Below, piece after piece: positions 1 to 7,031 of a DNA stretch of 43,387 nucleotides; positions within the stretch are counted from its first letter, which is position 1, and each line of letters begins with the position of its first letter. The DNA comes from Dehalococcoidia bacterium UBA1123 (lineage in GTDB: Bacteria > Chloroflexota > Dehalococcoidia > Lucifugimonadales > UBA1123). The stretch is taken from NCBI GenBank assembly GCA_002313895.1, contig DCAW01000143.1, positions 1 through 43,387 on the forward strand, in the 5' to 3' direction. Made by a program: the position numbers and the translations under genes. The notes under the pieces were generated by a model. It saw only the letters and a program-made list of their open reading frames with translations, did no database searches and was not told the DNA's origin.

Positions 1-696
1 TACAACCACCCGGAACTGGGCCGGGCGTCGGTCAAGGTTCTGGAAGCGCTGGGATACCAGGTCATCGTGCCCAAAGTGCAATGCTGTGGCCGTCCGATGC
101 TCTCGGCCGGGTTGATGGACAAGGCCAAATCCAGCGCAAACGCTAACGTAAGCGGATTATTCCAGTACATCGATCAGGGCGCCAAGTTGGTTGGCATCGA
201 GCCGAGTTGCATCCTAAGCTTCGCCGACGACTACATTGACCTGATGGACAACAAGGGTCAGCGAGCGAAGGCCGAGGCCATTTCCAAGAACACGATGCTG
301 GTCGAACAATTCGTCCGGTTTGCCATCGAGGAAGAAGGAGCGACACTCGACCTGGAGGGTTCTCGATTGCCGGACAAATTGATGTTCCACGGCCACTGCC
401 ATCAAAAGGCGCTGGTGGGAACAGCCCCGGCTATGACCGTGCTGAACGCGATCGAGGGATGCAACGTGGAGGAGATACCGTCAGGATGTTGCGGGATGGC
501 CGGCTCCTTCGGCTTCGAGGAGGAACACTTCGATATCTCGATGAGTATCGGCGAGCAGACGTTGTTCCCTGCCATAAGGGAACAGTCCGGAGATTTCGCC
601 GTTGTCGCCGAGGGTGTGTCGTGCCGACAGCAGATTCAGGACGGAACCGGAAAGCGCGCAATGCATTTGGTGGAGGTTTTGGCCGAGGCGCTTTAG
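1..696 (+). CDS. Fe-S oxidoreductase, C-terminal part (CCG-domain; FAD/Fe-S dehydrogenase type), 5' truncated
   Basis: The reading frame is open from base 1 and ends at the TAG at 694-696, so 231 residues of the C-terminus are visible and the start lies outside the window. Two cysteine-rich CCG motifs are present: CCGRP near visible residue 28 and SGCCGMAGSFG near residue 164, with GIEPSC and HGHCHQKA between them. This is the heterodisulfide-reductase-B-like/GlpC-type module that carries an Fe-S centre. It is commonly the C-terminal domain of large FAD-linked dehydrogenases (YdiJ or D-2-hydroxyacid dehydrogenase type) or a separate electron-transfer subunit. The convergent gene at 722-2323 is an FAD-linked oxidase, which fits a redox neighbourhood but does not prove a complex. 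The family is clear; substrate and full domain order cannot be seen. Confidence 0.85.
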   Translation, partial: YNHPELGRASVKVLEALGYQVIVPKVQCCGRPMLSAGLMDKAKSSANANVSGLFQYIDQGAKLVGIEPSCILSFADDYIDLMDNKGQRAKAEAISKNTMLVEQFVRFAIEEEGATLDLEGSRLPDKLMFHGHCHQKALVGTAPAMTVLNAIEGCNVEEIPSGCCGMAGSFGFEEEHFDISMSIGEQTLFPAIREQSGDFAVVAEGVSCRQQIQDGTGKRAMHLVEVLAEAL

Positions 697-721
697 GCCG
701 CCAGGTATCAGGGTTCCAGTT

Positions 722-2323
722 TTAAGGGTCGACCAGAACTCCTGGATTCAATATGCCGTTGGGGTCTAGGGCCTTCTTGGCGGCTTTGATGGCGGTGGCG
801 AACAGGTCTGGTCTCTCCTGGTCGTACCATGGGCGGTGCGTCTTGCCCACCGCGTGGTGATGGGTGATAGTGCCTCCAGCCCTGATTATTGCGTCGGACG
901 CTGATTGCTTGATCGCGGCTTGCTGTTCCTCGTATCCCCCAGAGCGATAGGCTCCTGTGTAGTTGTAATAAGGGGCAGGGCCGTCGGTATAGACGTGGGT
1001 GAATCGGCAGCTCAGCGTGCCATCTCCGCAGACTTCTTTAAGCGTTTTGCTGACCTCCGAACGAACGTGGGCGTCGAACTCTGGCCACTGATCCCACGTG
1101 ACCGCTGTCTCGAACGTTCCGCTGACCACTCCAAGACCAGCGGTCAGTCCGCCGCCGACGTCGATGAACGCGTTGCGCCATGCGCCCACTGCTCCGACTC
1201 TGCCGGTGGGGTTGCCGGTCCCGTCGTCGATCAGCATGTCCTCGTCGTCGATGTGGCCGCCGAACTCGCGCGCTATCTTAACTGCTGTCCTGATGTTCCA
1301 GTCCTGGTTAATCTCGGCGGACTCGAACCCGATAATAAGCAAGGTCTGTTTGCCGTCCAGCCCCGCGCTGTCACAGGCTAACTGTGGGTCTAAAATGCGG
1401 AGATTGGCGGGCCAGAGTTTGGACTGGACTATGTGCCTCGTGGCTTCGTATCCTGCCTCCCACGAATCGAATGTCACGCCTGCCGTAGCTCGAAATCTGG
1501 GGCGCGCCTGAATCCGCATCCAAGCTTCGGTGATTATGCCCAGTATTCCTTCACTGCCGATGACCAGGCGGTTCGGGTCGATGCCTGCTCCGCCACCGGG
1601 GAGCCGTCGGCTCTCGAACCAACCTGTCGGAGTGAGCATCCGCACTGACTCCACAAACTCGTCTATGTGCGTCTGATTGGTGGCGTAGTGCCCTGCTGAG
1701 CGGGTGGCAATCCAGCCGCCGAGCGTCGAGCCAGCGAAGCTCTGAGGAAAATGTCGCAATGTGAACCCGTGGGGTCGAAGCTGGTCCTCAAGCGCAGGCC
1801 CAAAAACGCCCGCCTGGATTCGAGCGGCGCGAGACGTGTCGTCAACTTCCAGCACTCTGTCGAATCGGTCCATGTCTATGGTCACTACCACATCGCTGTC
1901 TTCGGGAGGGGTGACTCCGCGCACGATAGACGAGCCGCCGCCGAAGGGTATCGCGATGTAGCTGTTTGAGTCGCACCAGTCCAGCACGGCCTCCAACTCC
2001 TCTTCGGTTGCTGGGTGGGCCACAATGTCGGGAGGGTTGGGGAAGATTCCCAACACCGCCGGGCCTCGGTCATCGGCGCTATACGAATGCAGGGCGCGTT
2101 CGTAGTTGTCAGTACGACAGAACGAAGCGATGGACGCTGGCGCTTTGACCCTCGGCGCACGAAGCTCCAGGTCTTCGGCGTGTGGAATTGGTGGGGCGAC
2201 AACTTCAACTCCGAAGCGTCTGGATAGCTCGCCAGCGTGTTGTCGACGCTGGGCGTCGGTCGGCTCTTCTGATTCAAGACCCCACGTCCAGAAACTTCTG
2301 CGTTGGCTCGTTGTCGATGCCAT
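722..2323 (-). CDS. FAD-linked oxidase, alkyldihydroxyacetonephosphate synthase-like
   Basis: 533 residues from the ATG at 2323, chosen because the minus strand carries TTTGGAGGAACTGAG directly before it; the longer frame to 2533 adds 70 residues without family character. An FAD_binding_4 (PCMH-type) domain comes first, with FGGGSSIVRG and, further on, GGWIATRSAGHYAT, which contact the flavin. The C-terminal FAD-oxidase domain ends with THHHAVGKTHRPW, the histidine-rich active-site signature of alkylglycerone-phosphate synthase and close relatives. In bacteria many such proteins are not ether-lipid enzymes but oxidise 2-hydroxyacids or similar compounds, so the substrate is uncertain. It is convergent with the Fe-S oxidoreductase at 1-696 and divergent from the quinone oxidoreductase at 2483. 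No transmembrane segment is evident. Confidence 0.88.
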   Translation of the reverse strand: MASTTSQRRSFWTWGLESEEPTDAQRRQHAGELSRRFGVEVVAPPIPHAEDLELRAPRVKAPASIASFCRTDNYERALHSYSADDRGPAVLGIFPNPPDIVAHPATEEELEAVLDWCDSNSYIAIPFGGGSSIVRGVTPPEDSDVVVTIDMDRFDRVLEVDDTSRAARIQAGVFGPALEDQLRPHGFTLRHFPQSFAGSTLGGWIATRSAGHYATNQTHIDEFVESVRMLTPTGWFESRRLPGGGAGIDPNRLVIGSEGILGIITEAWMRIQARPRFRATAGVTFDSWEAGYEATRHIVQSKLWPANLRILDPQLACDSAGLDGKQTLLIIGFESAEINQDWNIRTAVKIAREFGGHIDDEDMLIDDGTGNPTGRVGAVGAWRNAFIDVGGGLTAGLGVVSGTFETAVTWDQWPEFDAHVRSEVSKTLKEVCGDGTLSCRFTHVYTDGPAPYYNYTGAYRSGGYEEQQAAIKQSASDAIIRAGGTITHHHAVGKTHRPWYDQERPDLFATAIKAAKKALDPNGILNPGVLVDP

Positions 2324-2419
2324 CTCAGTTCCTCCAAAATCGTTTAGCGGTGAGCGTTCGTGAATGGTATCTTTGATGGAGTAGTGGCGCAATACAGCGG
2401 CTGTCGAGTCTGCGTTCGG

Positions 2420-2448
2420 TTGCCACGAATCCTGTGGGTTGCTAGAGT
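2420..2448 (+). promoter_or_regulatory. sigma-70-type promoter for the quinone oxidoreductase/SDR pair
   Basis: TTGCCA at 2420-2425 and TAGAGT at 2443-2448 are separated by exactly 17 bases. Transcription would start near 2455, giving a leader of about 28 bases before the ATG at 2483. The same -10 hexamer, TAGAGT, recurs in the promoter at 27563. A small dyad, GAGTG-TGGAT-CACTC, begins inside the -10 box and spans the likely start site. Assigned by pattern only. Confidence 0.5.
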
Positions 2449-2482
2449 GTGGATCACTCACAACTCGAGGAGGAAACATACT

Positions 2483-3451
2483 ATGAAGGCAATTCAAATT
2501 ACGGAGACTGGCGGCCCGGAAGTTATGAAGCACATCGACCTGCCGGACCCCGAACCAGGAGTCGGTCAGGCGCTAGTCGACATTCAGGCAGTGGGTGTCA
2601 ATTTCACAGACGTCTATGGACGGGCCGGAGTGAATCCGCCCGCAACTCTGCCGTGGATACCTGGAGTCGAAGGGGCGGGCGTTGTGTCGGCTGTTGGTAG
2701 CGGAGTGACTGAGGTAGCAGTCGGCGACGTTGTGGCCTACTCTGGCGTTCCAGGCTCCTATGCCGAGAGGACAGTCGCTCCCGCCGCCCAACTGGTGAAG
2801 ATGCCCGACGGTCTTGACGCCACATCGGGAGCAACAGCGATGCTCCAGGGCATGACGGCCCACTACCTTTGCCACTCCACTTATCCGATACAATCTGGCG
2901 ACGTTGCGTTGGTTCACGCCGGAGCGGGTGGGGTCGGTCTAATCCTCACTCAGATGGTGAAAGCCCTGGGCGGAACTGTGATCTCCACTGTGTCCACTGA
3001 AGCCAAGGCTCAACTATCTCAAGACGCAGGAGCCGACCACGTTATCAACTACGTTGAAGATGATTTCGAGGCGCGGGTGAACGAGATTACCGGCGGCGCG
3101 GGAATCCAGGTCGCATACGACTCTGTTGGCAAGACGACCTTTGACAAGAGCGTGGCCTGCCTCGCTCCTCGGGGCTACATGGTGTTGTACGGTCAGGCCA
3201 GCGGCCCGGTTGATCCTGTGCCAGTCGCATTGTTAAACGCCAAGTCATTATTCCTGACCAGGCCGAGTCTTGTTCATTACACCCTGACCCGCGATGAACT
3301 GCTTGAAAGGGCGGGCGATGTGCTGGGCGCAGTCAAATCGGGCAAACTGAACCTTCACATGCACGGCACATTCCCTTTGCAGGATGCGCCGGAAGCTCAC
3401 CGCCAGCTTCAGGGTCGTGAAACCACTGGAAAGCTGCTCCTGATTCCATAA
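2483..3451 (+). CDS. NADPH:quinone oxidoreductase, zinc-independent medium-chain dehydrogenase family
   Basis: 322 residues from the ATG at 2483, which follows an excellent GAGGAGGA ribosome site; an upstream in-frame extension to 2360 is discarded. The N-terminal GroES-like fold has the family signature of Qor proteins (GVNFTDVYGRAG, PWIPGVEGAGVV), and a Rossmann domain follows with the nucleotide-binding loop HAGAGGVG near residue 151. No structural or catalytic zinc ligands are present, as expected for quinone reductases rather than alcohol dehydrogenases. It should be a soluble enzyme reducing quinones or conjugated enones with NADPH. It is followed after 42 bases by an SDR-fold gene on the same strand, so the two are probably cotranscribed from the promoter at 2420. 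Confidence 0.92.
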   Translation: MKAIQITETGGPEVMKHIDLPDPEPGVGQALVDIQAVGVNFTDVYGRAGVNPPATLPWIPGVEGAGVVSAVGSGVTEVAVGDVVAYSGVPGSYAERTVAPAAQLVKMPDGLDATSGATAMLQGMTAHYLCHSTYPIQSGDVALVHAGAGGVGLILTQMVKALGGTVISTVSTEAKAQLSQDAGADHVINYVEDDFEARVNEITGGAGIQVAYDSVGKTTFDKSVACLAPRGYMVLYGQASGPVDPVPVALLNAKSLFLTRPSLVHYTLTRDELLERAGDVLGAVKSGKLNLHMHGTFPLQDAPEAHRQLQGRETTGKLLLIP

Positions 3452-3493
3452 TCGCGGGTTGACGGCTAAAAGCCACTCTCGAAGGAGTTAGAA

Positions 3494-4243
3494 TTGAAGA
3501 AACTTGAAGGCAGAGTCGCGCTGGTGACTGGCGCAGGACGAAACATTGGCCGAGCGACAATACTGAAGCTGGCGTCCGAAGGGGCTGACGTCATCGTCAA
3601 CGCCCGGTCCAACCAGGCAGAAGCCGATTCGGTGGCCGAGGAGGCCCACGCTCTTGGGGTCAAAGCGATGTCGGTCCTTGCTGACGTCTCCGACCCTCAG
3701 CAGGTGGAGAGCATGGTATCGCGGGCAATGGAGGAGTTCGGGAAGATCGACATACTTATCAACAACGCCGCTATCCGGCCTCACATGCCGTTCACTGAGG
3801 TGTCGCTTGAGGACTGGGAGCGGGTGCGAGGGGTGATTCTGGATGGCAGTGTTTATTGCACTCGACAGGTCATCCCGTCGATGGCGGAGCAAGGATACGG
3901 TCGCGTCCTGTTTTTCACCGGCGATGGTTCTTACACAGGAGGAGCTGATCGCGCCCATGTCTCGGCGGCCAAGATGGGACTGGTCGGCCTGGCTCGCGCG
4001 CTGGCGACAGAGTTCGCGCCCAAAAATATTCGTGTGAACATCGTGTCTCCCGGCAAGATAGACACGTCTCGCGACATGGCCTGGTATCCAGAGGGTGGCA
4101 TGTCCGAGGCCACTGGAATCCCCCTGGGCAGGCTGGGCACTGTCGACGACATCGCATCGACCTGCCTGTTCCTGGTCTCCGACGACTGTGGATTCATAAC
4201 CGGTCAGACGATCCATGTTAACGGCGGAACAACATATCATTAG
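3494..4243 (+). CDS. SDR-family protein lacking the catalytic tyrosine
   Basis: 249 residues starting at TTG 3494 behind GAAGGAG (3481-3487). Rossmann features are intact: TGAGRNIG at residues 12-19, the NNA motif at 90-92, and a C-terminal PGKIDT and GQTIHVNGG typical of classical SDRs with a FabG-like layout. However, the YxxxK active site reads V156-S-A-A-K160: the lysine is kept but the general-acid tyrosine is valine, and the residue 13 positions earlier, normally serine, is glycine. The reading frame is uninterrupted, so this is not simple decay. It may be a non-catalytic or substrate-binding SDR, or use another proton donor. It lies 42 bases after a quinone oxidoreductase, suggesting cotranscription. 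Confidence 0.85.
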   Translation: MKKLEGRVALVTGAGRNIGRATILKLASEGADVIVNARSNQAEADSVAEEAHALGVKAMSVLADVSDPQQVESMVSRAMEEFGKIDILINNAAIRPHMPFTEVSLEDWERVRGVILDGSVYCTRQVIPSMAEQGYGRVLFFTGDGSYTGGADRAHVSAAKMGLVGLARALATEFAPKNIRVNIVSPGKIDTSRDMAWYPEGGMSEATGIPLGRLGTVDDIASTCLFLVSDDCGFITGQTIHVNGGTTYH

Positions 4244-4287
4244 AGAACGCTCAGCCCAATGCTGCCACATTGGACTGTCTGAAATGC

Positions 4288-4302
4288 GGTGGTAGCACCA
4301 CC
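4288..4302. other. short hairpin between convergent genes
   Basis: GGTGGT-AGC-ACCACC forms a perfect six-pair stem with a three-base loop, 44 bases after the SDR stop and 95 bases before the end of the convergent radical-SAM-fold gene. Only a short T run (GTTTAG) follows on the plus strand, so it is at best a weak terminator. The rest of 4244-4396 holds nothing I can identify. Confidence 0.3.
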
Positions 4303-4396
4303 CGTTTAGTTGGCGGGTCGCAGCGTTAATTCGATGAATCCGGTGAACCGCGCAATACTTGAATTAAAGAGCGTTGACGTCGAGAATATGCGAAGC

Positions 4397-5671
4397 CTAA
4401 GACAGGTGCCAGCGGGGATGTTTTTTGGACTCTTCACGGAGGCGGTCAGCTATCCAGCCGCGCACATCTGGGGCGACGTAGAATGTGGGCTTTAATAAGT
4501 CCGATTCAGATTTTATGAGGCCTTCATTCAGCGCAACCTGAGCCATTTGTGTATTGGGAAGAACCCTGGCCCCGACCCGGGTTGTCGCGAATGCGGGAGC
4601 CGTGTTGTCCAGGAAATCAATCTTCTGTTGGACAGAATGTCCAGTCTCCCCCGGCTCGCCGAACGTAATATTGAGCGTGAATGGCAGTTCAACCTCGCGG
4701 CAAAGATCTGCCAAATTCCCGATCTGCTTAAGTCTCCCTGTCACGCTGGATTCGCTCCGACCCTCGGCGAACAGAACGAGGGAGCATCCCGACTCTTTCA
4801 TCAATCCTGTCAACTCAGCGTCACATTCGCCGGGTCTCAGGTTGGTGTTCCACCGGATTTTGAGGCCGGTTTCGATAATCGCCTTGCACAGCGTCTTGGC
4901 GCTGGACATCGGGATATTGAATCCCGAGTCGATGAAGAACACCTTTTGAATTCCAAACTCGGTGTTCAGATTGCGGACCTCTTCGATAACCTCTCCAACG
5001 GGCCTGATCCGCCAGTCCTGGCCGCTAAACTTTTCTGAATCGGCGGTCTGGTAATAGGCCTGGGCCAGCTTTGTTATTATCCCCACGCCGAACCCCGACC
5101 CGTTGTACCGAGGCATATCTAGCAAGTCTAGACGAGGGGGTCGATTGAAGTTCGACGTAAATCGTCCTTCAGTGACGACGACTGCTCCGTCCTTTCGGTA
5201 GACCAGACCGGGGATGCTTCGGTGGTCATCACCCCGTTCCAGATGATCGACTAGGTCAGCGAAAGCATCGGCGCCATCGCCAGCAATGCCCAGGTCTGCC
5301 CCCACGAACTCGAAGCACTCCGACGGCAGGATGCTGAAAGCCGGACCACCGCAAACGATTGTCGCGTCTGAAGCTGCGCGTATCTCGTCGACAACACTCT
5401 TTACGCCCGGCAAGTGCCACTCAGTGTCAAAGTAACTCTGATTGTCCAGATTTCTTATGGACAACCCGACGACACCCGGTTCAAATTCGTTAACAGCATT
5501 TGAGACTTCTGACAGTGGGTCATCGGAAAACATCAGATCGAGAACCCGCATCGAGTGTCGTTCCTCGTTAATACTGGCGGCCAGATATGCGAGTCCGACG
5601 GGAAGCGGTCGCACCACCATGCGGTCCATATATCGGTCTGCCTGATTGGTGGCTATTAGCAGGACGTTCAA
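4397..5671 (-). CDS. cobalamin-binding/radical SAM-fold protein with all cluster cysteines replaced
   Basis: 424 residues from a TTG start at 5671 behind GAGAAGGAACC on the minus strand. The N-terminal 150 residues match the B12-binding Rossmann domain of cobalamin-dependent radical SAM proteins (RPLPVGLAYLAA, GVVGLSIRN, IVCGGPAFSILP). The region from about 178 to 390 matches the radical SAM barrel (LDLLDMPRY, WRIRPVGEVIEEVR, VFFIDSGFNIP, RWNTNLRPGECD, TLNITFGEPGET). At the place of the CX3CX2C motif the sequence reads Q204-AYY-Q208-TA-D211: spacing is kept but no cysteine remains. It therefore cannot bind the usual SAM-coordinating [4Fe-4S] cluster at this site. The frame is otherwise clean over 1.27 kb, which argues against ordinary decay. 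It is divergent from the FHA gene at 5889. Role unknown; possibly a pseudoenzyme, or a B12-binding or regulatory protein. Confidence 0.85.
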   Translation of the reverse strand: MNVLLIATNQADRYMDRMVVRPLPVGLAYLAASINEERHSMRVLDLMFSDDPLSEVSNAVNEFEPGVVGLSIRNLDNQSYFDTEWHLPGVKSVVDEIRAASDATIVCGGPAFSILPSECFEFVGADLGIAGDGADAFADLVDHLERGDDHRSIPGLVYRKDGAVVVTEGRFTSNFNRPPRLDLLDMPRYNGSGFGVGIITKLAQAYYQTADSEKFSGQDWRIRPVGEVIEEVRNLNTEFGIQKVFFIDSGFNIPMSSAKTLCKAIIETGLKIRWNTNLRPGECDAELTGLMKESGCSLVLFAEGRSESSVTGRLKQIGNLADLCREVELPFTLNITFGEPGETGHSVQQKIDFLDNTAPAFATTRVGARVLPNTQMAQVALNEGLIKSESDLLKPTFYVAPDVRGWIADRLREESKKHPRWHLS

Positions 5672-5888
5672 TTCGGTTCCTTCTCAATGAACTATCAGAA
5701 ATATTGATCGTTCATTGGTTTTGTGGTAGTCGCTGGCAGGGTAACTATTAGCCATGCGCTGTATTTCTGCGCGATACCCGATGTTGCCGATTCGCTATCG
5801 GCTAATAATGACCTGGAGCCCGGAAAATAGCAAACCTCCGTCTGGTAGTTGTTACATTGAACCAAAATGTTGAGTTAGGGAGATAGCG

Positions 5889-6881
5889 ATGCGAGGATTG
5901 TTGCAAGCTTTAACGCAGAAGCCGGATCCGCAAAGTCCAATCAGTCGGATTGGAAATCGATTTGGGTTGAGTTATTCAATCCGCAGGCCATCGGTCAAAG
6001 CAGGTCTTTTGGTCGCGGGGACGGCCCTCGCGCTCCTTTTTGGATTAGACTACGCGGGCGTTAAAGTTCCTGCCATCGCGTCTGGCCTGTTCGGCGGCTA
6101 TGAAGTTGGAATGCCTGGCGTCTTGATGGCAGGTGTCGGCTCCTTCTTCGACAGGCTCTCAAAAAAACAGTCCGATAATTCAAGGCCTAGTTTCACGATG
6201 ATGCAGTCTGTGGTGAAGAGCAACGCCGCATGGTTTGTGGTCAAGTCTGGATTGCAACCAGGAACGGTTCTGGATATTGACACTGACAAGGCCGTTATTG
6301 GCAGCGGCGCTGACTCAGAGATACGTGTTGAGCATGAATCCGTAAGCGAATCCCATGCCCTGATCAAAGTGGTAGATGGAGCATACATATTGTCTGATCC
6401 GGGAACTCGCACAGGCACCTGGGTAAATGATAAGTTACAGTCTGGCATGGTGTTGAAAGATGAGAGCGAGGTCCGGGTCGGCACGACACTGATCACATTC
6501 TATCCCGCCGTCAGAAACGTCAAGAAAGCCGATTCAGAAGAACCTCAGATAGTAAAGGGAACGCTTTTCGTCAAGGCAGGAACCAATATTGGAGAGAGTT
6601 TTCAAGGTGGCATGGGTGACACAGTTATAGGCAGTGATCCTGGCGAATCAGGCATCGAGCTTGATGATCGGGCGGTCAGCAAACGCCACGCGACGATCTG
6701 AGTAATGAGTCGCGTGTGCCGCCTCTATCACCTGGGCAGCACCAACGGGACCGATGTGGATGACAGGAATGTCGGCGGCGTGTCCCTCAACGATGGTGAC
6801 GTTATCAAGCTCGGCAAGATCGAAGGGCGCTTCGTTCGTGAATCCGTAATGTGGTCCTGGCTGATTCTGCGAATCCAGTAG
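5889..6881 (+). pseudogene. membrane-anchored tandem FHA-domain protein interrupted by an in-frame TGA
   Basis: ATG at 5889 behind GGGAGATAG. The uninterrupted part is 270 residues: a basic N-terminus, one hydrophobic segment at about 37-55, a linker, a first FHA domain at about 132-205 (VIGSGADSEI, SESHALI, GTRTGTWVN), then the beginning of a second FHA domain (VIGSDPGESG, VSKRHATI). TGA at 6699-6701 cuts the second domain right after RHATI, yet the same frame continues with RLYHLGSTNGTDV and LNDGDVIKLG, ending at TAG 6879-6881, just before a terminator. The stop is one transition from CGA (Arg), a usual residue there. Either it is a recent nonsense mutation or a sequencing error, or the truncated one-FHA product is what is made. 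FHA domains bind phosphothreonine; the partner kinase is not visible here. Confidence 0.8.
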
Positions 6882-6884
6882 ATG

Positions 6885-6943
6885 AATAGCCGCCTCACGA
6901 ATCTCGGCATAGGTTGTCGAGCCTTGTGAGGCGGCTATTTTTT
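6885..6943 (+). terminator. rho-independent terminator after the FHA gene
   Basis: A perfect 14-base inverted repeat, AATAGCCGCCTCAC at 6885-6898 and GTGAGGCGGCTATT at 6926-6939, encloses a 27-base loop and runs into six T (6938-6943). It begins four bases after the distal TAG of the full-length FHA frame, which supports 6881 as the original gene end rather than the TGA at 6701. Confidence 0.85.
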
Positions 6944-6981
6944 GGATAACATCCCACTGCGACCTAACGTTGTCGTGCCTC

Positions 6982-6998
6982 CGAGGCTTTTTGCCTCG
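6982..6998 (+). repeat. small hairpin in the leader of the YtcJ-like amidohydrolase
   Basis: CGAGGC-TTTTT-GCCTCG gives a six-pair stem with a five-T loop, 34 bases before the TTG start at 7032. It is one reason to place the amidohydrolase start downstream, since an mRNA hairpin here would lie in the leader. Function unknown. Confidence 0.4.
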
Positions 6999-7031
6999 AA
7001 GATGTGTAAAAATGGAAAGGACTGGTGGGTT

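Noticed and set aside
4310..4495. 61-codon open frame at the end of the radical-SAM-fold gene
   Set aside because: It lies mostly antisense to the conserved C-terminus of that gene and has no ribosome site or motif.
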